Assembly (NCBI GenBank): GCA_018398765.1
Contig: JAHBMJ010005506.1
Coordinates: 37,522-61,297, forward strand
DNA length: 23,776 nt
Direction of reading: 5' to 3'
DNA from: Chromera velia
Taxonomy: Eukaryota; Sar; Chromeraceae
Made by a program: the position numbers and the translations under genes. Of this stretch, positions 8,813 to 22,172 are shown in pieces. The notes below the pieces were generated by a model. It was given only the letters and a program-made list of their open reading frames with translations, was not told the DNA's origin and searched no databases. Position 1 is the stretch's first letter. Each line of letters starts with the position of its first letter.

Positions 8813-11800
8813 TCACATGCTATGCACATACAGAGACACACACACACACGCACATGCACACACGCACGGACGCACGCTATCAGAAAGGGAACAAACACAC
8901 ACAGAAGAAAAAGACAAGGGGCACTCGAGTGACCTCTTTGAAATATCATTCCCTCCGATTCCCTTTTGAACCTGGAAATGTATCGACCCACCTGTTCCGG
9001 CTACTGATTATGCATGCATGTTGGGTGTCAGACGTTATTTTTTGCCTCCAAGTCTCGAACACAACTACGAGAAGAAAAACTCTTGCTTCACAAACTTCCA
9101 TGGCAACTCGATCGACAACCCACCCACCGCAGCAGAGATGCCCGTGCCAAAGCATGCACACAGACTCCCAGGACATCCAGGAGAAAGAACAGAAGCACGC
9201 TCACAGAGTGCTCAGAAAGAACAACTGCTGGTCGACGGCTGCAGAATTTTCCCTCTGCCCAGATTTCTTCTGTCGCCCCATTGTCCCCACTTCCGTCCCG
9301 GTGCTCTTTCCATTCGAAAGTTGCCACTGCGAGGAGACCCAAGTATGCTCCTACAAGCAACGCAAAGACACACAGGAGGAGTTTTTGTGCAAGCATTTCC
9401 TGTCGGCGTCGCAACACGAAGATCCATGCACACTCCGGACGTTCCAACTTGACAGAGGGAGCGTTCTCATCCAAGGCCGGTCCCAGGCTGTAGTAAACCA
9501 AGTGATGATCGTGTGCTTCCGTGGCTGCTGGTTTTGTTTTTGTCGTGATCGCCTCAGACTCCTTCTCCATCTTTCCTTTTTCCTCCTGAGTGTCTGCATT
9601 TCCTTTTGCCACTTCTTCTCCTGCCTTCTGCTTTCTGCTTTTCTTTTTCTTCTTTTTCGATTCTTTGAGTGACAGATCCCCGCCCTCAAAGAGAGCAGCG
9701 TCAGACCATATCTGCAGGGGGGCAGGCCGAGATCAAATCAGGCAGAAAAGAGAAGGGGAGAAATCGTGGAGTGACTGTCTCAAAGATCCATCTCACTGAA
9801 GGAGTGATCATAAAAAATAACAAAAGGTAGGATGGAGAAGAGATTTTCGTGTGGAACCGAAATACACTTCCTCACTCCCATCGGAACTGTTCTGTCGATA
9901 GGAAACACTCCTCTTCTGGCTAAATGGCGAAGATTGCAATTTGAAAATTCTACAGAGACCTCTATCGAGAGCAGCAAAGGATGGGCGAGGATGAACTCGG
10001 TGTACAAACAGAACAACCAAAAGCAAGAACACACTTCAACTAACGCACCTGTGCACACAGTGGACGAAGCAGAAGCCCGACCACCAAGAGGGTAGAGGCA
10101 AATCCAATCACTGCCTTGACAAGGGCAGCAGGAGCAAAAGAGAAGAGATCCAAAGAGTCCGCAAGATGGAATTGTTCGGGGGCTGTCGAGAGAGTCACTG
10201 GTCGTTTTGGGGTGTGGAATTCATTTGTCTCTCCGACTAGTGTCGTCATTGCATTTAAGAAGAGGGACACGAGGAAGGACCCCGTAACACGAATCTGCCA
10301 GAGAAGGGCGTCTGTGAGGGGGGAGACGTCAGACTGTAGCCACATGGCCGGCCAGTGCGCAATGCGAAGAATCACGTGGGCGGTCTCAAGAGATTTCCTG
10401 CAACAGAAGTTGCCGAAAGGGTAGGCGGGTGGGTGCTGTGATCATTCGTTCGTTGCATTTGCACATTCTATGAAGATATTCACGTGAGCTTCCTGCACAC
10501 ATTTTCTAGAGGAACAAGTGCATTTAGAGTTACCCTCTGATTTTGGCCTCTCAGTATCTACAGGGCCAGACAAAAGGAGCGACAGAAAGAAAAGGAGACT
10601 GTCTGAGATGTCTTTCTTCGTTGCTCGTCTCACGTCAATCGAAGCCAACAGTCAGGCAGAGACAGAAACAGGGTTCTAGGGCAAAACTGGAGGAGCAGAC
10701 TTTGGAAACAGAGTGTTGGAGTGAGAAAGGAAGGAAAAGGCGGGAATGAAGAGACACTTTTGTACTGTTCGCCTCCCTCCAGAACCCGTTAATTCGTTGT
10801 GTTGACTGACTGACGAGAAAATTCGAAAAAAAGTCCAGAGAGCCCATCGAGACCTGCACATGATCTCATCGTCATCATCATGCCGACAGCCGAGTATGTA
10901 TGCAGAAGTGCAGAGAAGTATGAAATAATGCTGAAAAAAGTGCACACACACAAAACGGAAAAGAGGAAAGGAATGATCACAGGAAGAAGAAAGGCAACGG
11001 AGGGAAGGAAAGAAGAAAGATAGAAAGAAGACTTACAGGAATGAATGAGATTGAAAGAAGCAAGGATGTTTCGACTGAGGGCAGATTCCAACTTCCACAA
11101 TCAGCTGGGAGAAAATGATAAAAAACGAAAAGTAGAAGGACAGAAAGAAACGAAGAAGGAGAAGGAGAAGGACAGACAAAAGCAGAATTGAAGGAAAAGA
11201 AAAGAAACGAGAGACAAACCGGAGAGGGAGCGATCCAGGTCTCGAGACACTCTGAGGAGCCACAATTGCCATTTTGCTTCTCTCCTTCTTTTGCTTCAAC
11301 AAGACGTACTCCTCCTCCATCCTTTCCCGTTCTGCTTCTACAGCGATACCAGGGAGGCTCAGGGCACTGACTCTTCTCTCTTCCTCAAACCGCACAGAAG
11401 GTTGGTGGATTGAATGGGGCGACAAGTAACGCCCCCCTTCGGACCCTCTGCTCTTATTGACAGACGGAACAGAAGGGGAATGCTGGGTCTCACTGGCAGG
11501 GGACTGTCTTTGTGATCCCTCTCGAGATTTGGGGGGACTTTCGAGAGATGAGCAGTGGGGAAAGAAACGAGAACCTGGGAAGCCTTTGACGATAGGGGAA
11601 GAGGAAGAGTAGCCAGCAGGGGAAGGAGTAGAGGTTTTGGTTGGAGTCTGCCTCCTGACTAAGGGACTGTGCTCCTCTTCCTCTTCTTCTTCACTATCTA
11701 CCTCTCCCACCTTTTTTCGTCTTTTGCTGCTAGTGAAATTCTTTGCATCACGCAGTTTGGGCTGTGGAGGCTTGTCTGCAGAGGCTTGTCTGCGTGAAGG

Positions 11801-14800
11801 GGAAAGGACCTGCAGGGACTCTTCGAAGCCCTTTCTGAGGGCCGTCATGAAATTTGTGGACCTCTTTCGCCATCGAGGGGGGCGTAGAGAGTCGGGAGAC
11901 TGTTTGGCAGACGATGACGACGGCGTGGGTTCTTTTGAGGAGGATTTTTTGTTCAGATTCTTCTTAACAGGGGAGTCGATCATGCCAGGGAGGGAGGGAA
12001 GGGCATCGAGGGTCGAGGCAGACGTGTCTGTTTGAGTTTGGATTTTCCTTTTCTCTTTTTTGCTGCTGCTGATCGGGCTTTCTTCATGAGTTCCTGTGAT
12101 GGAATGTGAGGACGACGCCGAAGAAGAAGACAAAGCAGTGGAGAGGAAAGTGGAGGATGATTCTCCTGACATCAGCTGATCAGATGGCAAAGCAGCAAAT
12201 TGATACACCTGCCCTTCTTCCTCGGGTGTCTTGTTGTCTTTGTGAGGAGAACCCGTTTCTCCTGTCCCCCCCACGAAACCCGATCGCAAAGTGGCGGTCA
12301 CACGAAACCGAGGCAGCCCCAATTCATACACCCAACTCAAAAGTTCATCGTCCATCCCATGCCAGAGGGCCTCCTGACGTCGGGATTCCTCACTGTATCC
12401 ATTTAGCTCGGCCCACTGCTGGAGAGCGTTCACCTTCCGAAGCCGACAGATCAATCTGGCATCTAAATAGGCCAACGTGAATTCATGAAGACAAAAGCGA
12501 CGCCACCACACAGACCAAGGAGAGAAGACATCACTACACCGACACGACCGCCTCTCTCTCCTCTCAGCCTTCTGTTCTGTCTGTCCTCCCATTTGTCTCC
12601 TTTTGTTTGCTTCACGGTACGCGACGACTCGGCGAGGTGTGAAGAAAGAAGTGAGACGCCGTTTGTGCCGTTCAGACGAAAACACCTCGCGTGTGACTAC
12701 AGAGAGAGAGAGGGAACTGGATGAGTCGTTGTCTTTGGAGGCACCAGAGGTCTCCTCCGGCTCTAGTAAGGATTCTCTTCGTCTCTTCATCCCCCCGCAA
12801 CAACAAGTGCAACTGCAGAATAGTCCCGAGCCGCCTGGGTGCTTTGCCGAAAGACAAGCCAGCCGAGGCGACAATTCACTCTCAACTGCCACAGCACTGC
12901 AGATCCATGCATCGAGTGCAAGGAAGGACAAAAAAGACATATCAAGCCAGCGAAAGGATGCGCGTTTTGACGTGACACGATGCTTGCTGGTCTGATAAAA
13001 TGTGAAAATGCGGAATCAACATTGAGGGAAAGGCAGCCGCAAACATCTCTCTTAAGGAAGAAACGATGCTCAATGGAAGAAAAACGCGATTTTCGAAACG
13101 ACTGTCAGTACATTTTGCAAAAGAGAACCACAGCTTCCTCACGTCCTCTTGGTCGTACCGACAGTCTCTGTCTCTGTGTCTCTCCCCTTTCACTCCCAAT
13201 TCCCAATTCAGACCACAAAAAAAACGGACGGACCGAAAATAGAGGTACCCGAGACCCGCAAAGATTCCGAAAATGAGCACCCACATCCAGAGAGCAGCGA
13301 GAGATTGAGGGACGTTGTGTGTCCTCACGGACACGGAGACTGCTTCACCCTTTTGCTCGGCATGCCGAGGTGGGGGTATGTACTGCATCCAAGAAGAAGC
13401 GGACAGACAAGATAATTACATAAATGCATGATCACGCAGAAGAATAAGTGGAAGGTAAAAAGCAGCTAGCAGAAGAAGGAAAGAAGAAAAGGGCCACACG
13501 AGGCCACATCAGTTTTCTAATTGGTTGCGTGATTGGAACAGAACAACGAGCAGATAAATGAACAAAGAAGAAGACCAAAAACCGAACTCGCTACAAGCGG
13601 TTACCTTGAGTATTTCCCCTTTCTGCCTCTCGAGACATGCTCATCTCGCACATGACGCTTTTTCGCCTGTCTACTTGACTCCTAATTATCCTCCCACCCA
13701 TTCCTCCCTCATCCATGCACCCTTGAACTAGCACAGAAACGAATACCAGACTTCGGCCTACCCTCTGCACTGCCATCAGAGTTGTCGAGAGAGACCGAAG
13801 CGCACACGCACACCACCAGATGCCCTCGTCCTCATCATAACGGAAGCGGCAACCTGCATGGCAGGAGGGAATTAAAGGATCAAAAACTTCGAACAAATAT
13901 TTAAATTGCACATGTCGATGAAGCAGAAGCAGAGGTAAAATCAAGGAGACCAGAAACCCCACCCCAAAAAACTCACTTCCCTTAAAGGGAGAAAACGATT
14001 TTATGCATGTCGAAAATTGATTCTTCTCTCTCAAGATGAATCCCTGCTGCAGCAAGACCCAGCCCCCTGCTCTGACTGACCTGCGTTTGTCCAGATTTCT
14101 TGCTGCAAACAGAACAGTCGTCACAGGGCAAGAACGTAACAAGACAGGGAGAACAGACGGAGACGTAGAGAGGAAACAGCATAAACCATCAGGGCTTCAA
14201 TTCAAACATGATTTTCTGACAAAGAAACCGACAGAGATGGATTCGGTCATCTTGGGGCGGGTCAGCAAGAACAAAGTGATGTTGACGTCATCGCGTCACC
14301 TGATGTCAGACTCGAGACTGACTGATTTGCTTTAATTCTTTTTCCTTCAGAGAGTGATAGATTAGTCGACTTCTTTTTGTCGTGTAAGCTGAAACACGGC
14401 CGATCGACCGACAGACAGACAGACAGGCAGGCAAACAGGCAGACAGACAGACAGACAGGCAGGCAGGCAAACAGCTAGGCAGACAGACCTGAACATCCAA
14501 CTGTGCGCACTCGAGGATCCACTCTCCTCCCCTGATTCCCAATTGATGAATCTCCCAATTTGCCTCATGCTCCTTCCTCTGACGTAATACCACCGGAATA
14601 TCTGGGCCCCGAGACCCCATCCTTAGGGCCCCCGCGCCCTCTCCCAGCTCCTCCTCAGGAACGGAAAGCTCATTTGGAGCCTGGGAGGACTGCAGGCCGA
14701 TGAGACGACGACGAGAATTCGACCTGCCCCCACTCGTCCTCGCCACTCCGAACTGCGAGGAACGGACGAGGGGGACTTTCCCAGACCCCAACACCCGCCT

Positions 14801-17800
14801 GCCCTGTCTTGCCTGCACCCGAATGAACCTGCGGCAGCAAGGATCGAGACAGGGCACACAAGAAGGGAGAGAACTCATTTCTGGTGGCAGTGACGGGCAT
14901 GAGCATTCATTCTGATCAATGCAAGCACTTTTTAAAAACCCATTTCAGTGCACCCGACGCGCCCAACGCCTTAATCCTCAGACAAGTATCCAGCCACTGA
15001 AAGCAAAGCCCGAGTAGGTCGGAGAACGCTTCTCTTTTCTCGTCTTCGTGAAGACACATGGCCGGCAACTCACGAACGAGATCGAGGCCCTAGCTGACGT
15101 ACCGACCTTGTGGCATCAGCAAGGAGGAACCCCCCCTCTCTGGTTCTCCCCTCTGCGTAGGGATGTGGATTGTCCACAGATGTCAACACAGACAGAGTCC
15201 TGATGCCCCTCACCGCCCCTGTCTGTCCCGTGAATGCCGACTGGCCCCTGTCCATTGCCCCCAAGAGAGAAATCCAGTTTGGAGGTCGGTTGCGTTTGAA
15301 GTCTCCGCGAACTGGGAGATCTGCAAGGACGTGTGATCCCAAAATAAAAGGGCAGCCGCAATTAACGAATCTTCGTGCAGGTTTCTTGGGGGGAGGGAGG
15401 ATTTGAATTTGAATTTACAGCAGGGCTTGGAGTCAGTAGAAGAAGCAGCTGGTCGAATAAAGACAAGAACAGTACACCAAAAAGCAATCAAAGAAATTAA
15501 CAGAAATCGTCAACATCGCAGAACATTGAAAGGAGGCGAGGACCCCTCTGTCTGGTCTTGACAAGATACGGAAGACATCAAAAGTTCAGTAAGCAAAAAC
15601 TTGGTGCGTGTCCATCCAACGGAGGGATCTGTCGAAATCGCGACAGTTCGACATGTACGTGTGAAGAAAAAGTCAGCTCATGACTTTTGTTTCATGACGA
15701 GTCCTTCCAGCGCTCGCAAATACATGTCGGTCGATCGCTTGCGCACAGATAGAGTCAGTAGTCCGGCTTTTGTCTCTCTACTCTATTTGGCGGCGTGCGT
15801 CAATCGTCTAGATGGATACTCCTCCTGGACCCACCCATGCAAGCCCCGACTTACCTACCTACCTCTGATTCCCTTGGGGTCATTCAAATCTAAGTTGACA
15901 GACAGAGAGTCCGTCTGGGCACTCAGACTCGTGTCCGTCTCTGTGTAGACAGCCAGATACACCGAGAGGCCTCCACTGCCCCCGTCCCCTGGAGAGAGGC
16001 TCACAAGATCACCCAGATAGGCGACCTCCGAGATCAGGTCCCCTGCAGGACAGGCAGACAGTACACGGGGATGGTATGTTTTTTTGATATGCATAATACA
16101 CACACACTCTCCCTCTCTCACACAGACGAAGACAGATACGCATGCACACTCACATGCCCCCATGCTTACACACTCGCACGCATGCACGCAAGCATGGCCA
16201 CATACAAGCACGCACCCACTCACTCAGACACACAGACACACACACACACACACACACATTCCGTAGCGACATGTGCAGAGACACACCCAACAACAGGAAC
16301 AGACCGAGGCCCTATGAAGATGGACGCACACACACTCTTTGCCAGACAAACAAATTGCAGATGACAGATCGAAACCGTATGCCGATGCTCAATTCAATTC
16401 AAGCAAGGCCTCACGCACCAACCAAGAAAGTCGAGAGACTCCAACAGAGCGTTCGTCTCGGCATCTGAGTCCTGCATTTGATTGAATGCATGCGGAGAGG
16501 AATTTGAAATTTGAAACTCTCTTTTTCTTGAATGGGGACCGTTGACGTAGGAGACGCCGGCACACATGGCAACGAGAAGAGGGGCCTGCCACATTAGCGG
16601 TGATCAGAAGGGGCTGCCACATTTGTGCAAGTCAAGCGATGAAAGCTCCGAGCCTATTCATTTCATTGTTGGCAGCGGAAGAGTCGACAAGCATACACGT
16701 TGTGAGAGAGACTGACAGGAAAGACCGCGATCTCTTCTAGACTCCCCATCAGGGTGTCCGTGAGAACTACGAGCTGCTCTGATGGGGGGAGCCCAGACAG
16801 GCATTCTTCGAGTTTCGCGTCCAGGTTGGCCAACGCAATCGAATTTGCCTGCACGCACACAAATCCCCAAAACGCAAATATTTGATCCCTCCCTCACTTT
16901 CTTCGTTAGTTCATATATATGCAACTCATCGGATTTATGCGTTCTGATCGTGTTGAGGTCCTCCAATGAGTTGACGTCAAGAGCTCTTGGTCGGCCACTC
17001 GGCACTTTGCGTATCTCTCATAATTGTGGATGTTCAAATCTGTCTGTCTGTCTGTCTGTCCGTCTGTCCGTCTGTCTATCTGACGTTGGACAGACCATCT
17101 CTATCACTCACTTACCCACCCCTGCTGCCTGGATTCTCGCCTTCTCGCTCTTATAGTTGGCCTGCATCGTCGCGGCAGTGGCTGAGGAGTCCGCGCAGAT
17201 GTCTAGAACCTGAAAGGGAGAGAGAGAAGGGCGACTTCTGGGTAGAGTGATTTCAAGATCTGAGGAGGGAAGTATTTGACGTCTTTTCGGACGGAGTCTT
17301 AACTCTCACTCACTCACTTACTCATTCATTCGTTCATTCATTCATTCATTTATTCATTCATTGGTTCTTTTAATCACTGTATCTATTGTTCACACAGGGC
17401 GAAGGATTTTGAGCGAAATACAGAAAAAAAAAAGAGAGAGAGGGTAACAAAAGGGACTGACCGCAAACAGCGGGGCCTCTGCAAGCATGCATACACGCAC
17501 AAAGACATGAGCAGAAAAACGTTGCCGTGGGTGTAAGATTCCGATATTTCACAGAAGGACACACGTATACTGCCAGAAGAAGTTTTGTTCTCTCTAGAAG
17601 GAAATCGCGCGGAGACCTGTACGTGCATAACATCTTTTTGCGCCTTCCAGCCGATCTCTGGGTGCAGATCTCAATCCTTCTCTCTCTTTTAAGTCCAGCC
17701 TAATGAAGGCAATAGATTGAAGCAGAAAGACGGACGGACCATCACACGAAATCCCGCTGCCTTCCATTGGGGAGTTGCACTCGCACTCGAAGCTCCCTGT

Positions 17801-20403
17801 AGTGTTGCTGCACGTCGCCTCTGGGTGACAGTTATGGACTCCCAACAGACACTCGTCAATATCTGAAAGAAAGAGGCAAACAGTTGAAGCACACAAATTT
17901 GGATGCGTCCTTGCGCGAGTCAATATCTGAAGAAAGGGGGCAGGCAGTTGAAATCAAAGGCGAAGCATAAACTAGCTCGGCATAAAAAAAAGTGCTTCGG
18001 GGTTGAGTGATGCGCACAGCGAAGAGAAACCTCTCAAAGAAACTCTCTACCTCTCGTTTCATAAACGTGTGGTCGAAGCAAAGAAATTCCAACGAGTTCG
18101 ATTGAAACCGCAAACTCCTCAAATGACATGCAGACCCACGCACTGAAAGCAAAACGAGGATCTCAGCAACAGTCAGAAGGCACAGTCCTGGTCTCTAGCA
18201 TCGCTCGGTTTTTCTACGCTCCACCACTCCAGTTTATCCCCTATCCCAAATCCATCTGCCCACCCACTTACGAAAAGACCCCCGGCTCACCCGCACAAAC
18301 CAGACCAGAGCCAGAGAAGCCCGCGTTGCACCCGCATGAGAAGCTGCCGAAGTTGTCGGTGCACGAAGCGTCCGCATGGCAGTTGTGGACAGAGGCTGTG
18401 CACTCGTCGACATCTGCAGAGACGGCGATAGGTACGCGTAATTGGGGAAGGAATTCGTTCCTGATCTTTTCCTTTTTCTCGCTCTTCCCTCGGTTCATAG
18501 CTAGATGGACATATGGGAGTGAGTGAGGGTTTGTGAAATCGTTGAACCGTGAGCCATTGAAAGACAGTGAATGGAAAGAAGAGCTCTTCTGAGAGAGAAA
18601 TAATCAAAGCGGTTCCCATCCCGAGAAGACCCTCATTCCATTACCCACCAGAGCAAGCTACCCCACTGCCCGAGAAGCCGCTGTTGCAGGTGCAGGCGAA
18701 ACTTCCCGCTGGGGTGTTGGCACATGTTGCATTCGTGTGACAGTTGTGAGCAGACGTCCCGCATTCGTCAATGTCTGCAGGGAGGGCAAGTGAGAGAGAG
18801 CGGAATGGGGCACAACCAGACACAGGGTTGACGCACGCAGAGGGAGGTCTTTCTTTCTTGCTAATTTTTGCTGCTCCACAGGGTGTGTAGATCACGTGTA
18901 TGATTTGTTCAACTGGAAGCTTGTACAGCACTTCGTCATTTTCTCCGGTTGTCAAACTGACTCACTCGCTGACTGACTGACCATCACACGTAGTGTCACC
19001 CCCCGACGCATCGTCCCCCGCGGCGTTCGAGAATCCCACCAGACAGGCCGCGCAGGCGTTGGACGCGACCCTCTCGTTCGCACCACAGAGGGTTGCTGCA
19101 AGGATACATACAATATTTCGCACCACAAAGGGTTGCTGCACAGGAAGGAAATGGAAATGGAGAGCAGAAAACAAAACACCAAACGAGAGGTGACGATCAT
19201 TCCACTGCCCTTTCCGTTTCTGGAGTGTAGCCGATGTCTGGAGTAGAACACATTGCTAATTGTCTGAGTGAGTGGTTGAATGACTGACAGATTTTCGAGC
19301 TGTCTCGTCGACTCACTGACTGACTGAAAAAAAAAGGACTGACCATCACACGTCGTGTCGACACCTGAAGCGTCGTCATTTGCGGCGTTTGTTGTTCCCG
19401 CTGGGCATGCAACGCAGGCGTTGGACACCACTCTCTGGTTGGCGCCGCAGAGCACGGCTGCAAAAATACACGCATTCGGAAGAGCATACAAAAATGGACA
19501 GAAAGAGAAAGAGAGACTACAAAATACATTTTTAACAAACAAAGAGATAGACAAAATTGATATGTAGGCAAAACGACAGACAGACAGAGAAACCTACGGA
19601 CAGGCAGAGACACATACATACATACATACATATATACAGAGAGATAGACACACAGACAGACAGACAGACAGACAGGCAAGAGGGATCGTTCGAAAGGTGT
19701 ACAGAGCAGGCCGGGCCGATGCAGGAGAGTTGCAACAGACAAGCGATCTGAGCATATAGCTGATTGGCTTGTCTGCCAACTCGCTCGTTGGTCGACTATC
19801 TGTCTGTCTCATTGACTGACTGACCGACCATCACAATTTGTGTCGGCACCCGACGCGTCGTCTCCTGCGGCGTTGGTGGTTCCTGCCGGACATGCCACAC
19901 AGGCGTTTGATACGACCCTTTCGTTGGCGCCGCAAAGCACGGCTGCAAAGAGAGAGAGACACATGCACATGGAATGAGAGAAAAACACACATTTTCAGAC
20001 ACACGGAGACACAAGCAAATGGAGGGACGGAAGGACCACCAAAGAAAGAGACAGAGTGTCGATACATGCAGATCCGACTGATTGGTCAACCTCATCGTCG
20101 CGTCGATCGCCAGCTGGGTTGACCAAATGAGCGACCGACAGACCGAATTGCTGATCATTGCAGCTGACCGACCATCACACGTCGTATCGGCCCCCAACGC
20201 ATCGTCATTGGCGGCGTTGGTCGTTCCCGCCGGACATGCTACGCAGGCGTTGGACGACACTCTCTGGTTGGCGCCGCAGAGGACAGCTGCAAGGAAAGAG
20301 AGACAGATTAACCAAAGTGCACAGTGAAGCCGACAGAGATACAGACAGATAAATATACGCAGACGCAAAGACCGGGACAGACACAGCGGAATACGCACAC
20401 ACA

Positions 20404-20457
<54 letters not shown>

Positions 20458-20714
20458 AGGTCTAAAAGCCAAATGAGGGCCCAACAATGACATGAGGTAT
20501 TTCGACCACAGCAGCAGAGCGTCGATGAATCACTTTGGTCGCGTTCTCTTCTAGCTGTGTAGGGGTCACTCTGCACTTGATGCATGCCCTGACCATCACA
20601 CGTCGTATCAGCCCCTGAGGCGTCATCATTTGCAGCGTTGGTCGTCCCCGCTGGACATGCCACGCACGCGTTTGACGACACCCTCTCGTCTGCACTGCAC
20701 AGGACGGCTGCAAA

Positions 20715-20753
<39 letters not shown>

Positions 20754-21136
20754 CCAAAGAAATGAGCGAGAAATATGAAGAGACGTACACACAGACAGAC
20801 AGCAAGAAGGAGAGGCTCAAAGACAGGCAGTCACGGGAGAAAGGAAAAGTTCTCGAGCGCCAAATGCGCGACAAGAGAACTCTGCCGGGTGGTCGAAAAA
20901 CCAAATCTCCATTACGCAATTCTCTCTTCGACTGGTCCGTTGATGCCATGAACAAACTATCTGTCCAACTGACGGACCTTCAAGTCAAATATCATCACTC
21001 GAGCTGACTCACTGACCATCACAATTTGTGTCGGCACCCGAAGCGTCGTCTCCTGCGGCGTTGGTGGTTCCTGCCGGACATGCCGCACAGGCGTTTGATA
21101 CGACTCTCTCGTTGGCGCTGCAGAGCACGGCTGCAA

Positions 21137-21167
<31 letters not shown>

Positions 21168-22098
21168 CACAGGAAAGCAGAGTGAAATATGGAAATGCAG
21201 ACATGCCGTGTGACGGACAGGACAGAGAGATAGACAAACCGACAGCAACACAAATGGGCATGCAGTCAGTCGGGAGAATAGGAAGAGAGAGGGTCCATCC
21301 GGACAGGAATGGAGTCAGAGAACTGCTCTCGGTTTCGGCAACACAACTAGCTGACCATCACACGTCGTGTCGACACCTGAAGCGTCGTCATTTGCGGCGT
21401 TTGTTGTTCCCGCTGGGCATGCAACGCAGGCGTTGGACACCACTCTCTGGTTGGCGCCGCAGAGCACGGCTGCAAAACAACACAGAGAAACATGCCGGTG
21501 GACAGAAACATTTGGCCAGCCATTCAGCCGGACAGACGAGACATACGACAGAGAAAAAGGAACAGAAGCCGAGAAGGCTCCTCGTGTCGGTATGCAAACG
21601 CAACGATTCAGAATGAAATGAAGTGATCATTCGATTGATTGGATCTCTTCCCTGCATGGCTGAGCGTGTGGTGTTGCTGTCGAATCCACAGGTATTGAAC
21701 ATTCACGTGACCGATGACTTTCTGACTGAGGGAGCAACAAACCATCCGGCTAGATGCATGACACCGCAAAAAACGAAATCTGTGCCGGGGCTCCAGACTC
21801 TATCCCTTTGTGTCGAGGACGACCGACCATCACACGTCGTATCGGCCCCCGACGCATCGTCATTGGCGGCGTTGGTCGTTCCCGCCGGACATGCTACGCA
21901 GGCGTTGGACGACACTCTCTGGTTGGCGCCGCAGAGGACGGCTGCAAGGAAGGAAAGGGATCGTCGAGACACATTCGCCAACTAAAGTGCACAGAGAAGC
22001 CCACAGAGAGACAGACAAATAGACAGATACAGACACAAAGACACAGACAGACATGCGTACAGGCAGACGGAGACACCGACAGAGACACACAACGGAAT

Positions 22099-22172
<74 letters not shown>

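Noticed and set aside
9088-9127. Gene end at the TGA 9088-9090 instead of splicing to 8680
   Set aside because: A phase-matched donor (CTGCG|GTGGGT) and a strong acceptor give a continuous exon ending in a normal stop. An isoform ending here remains possible.
8540-9672. Long plus-strand frames rich in His-Thr (and Cys-Val frames on the other strand)
   Set aside because: They are translations of the (CA)n microsatellite in the last intron and its surroundings. They overlap well-supported minus-strand exons.
11034-11100. Small extra exon with a good GTAAGT donor in the 822-bp intron
   Set aside because: With the TCTCCCAG acceptor it hits a stop in the required phase. A second acceptor would fit but is weak, and direct splicing is already in phase.
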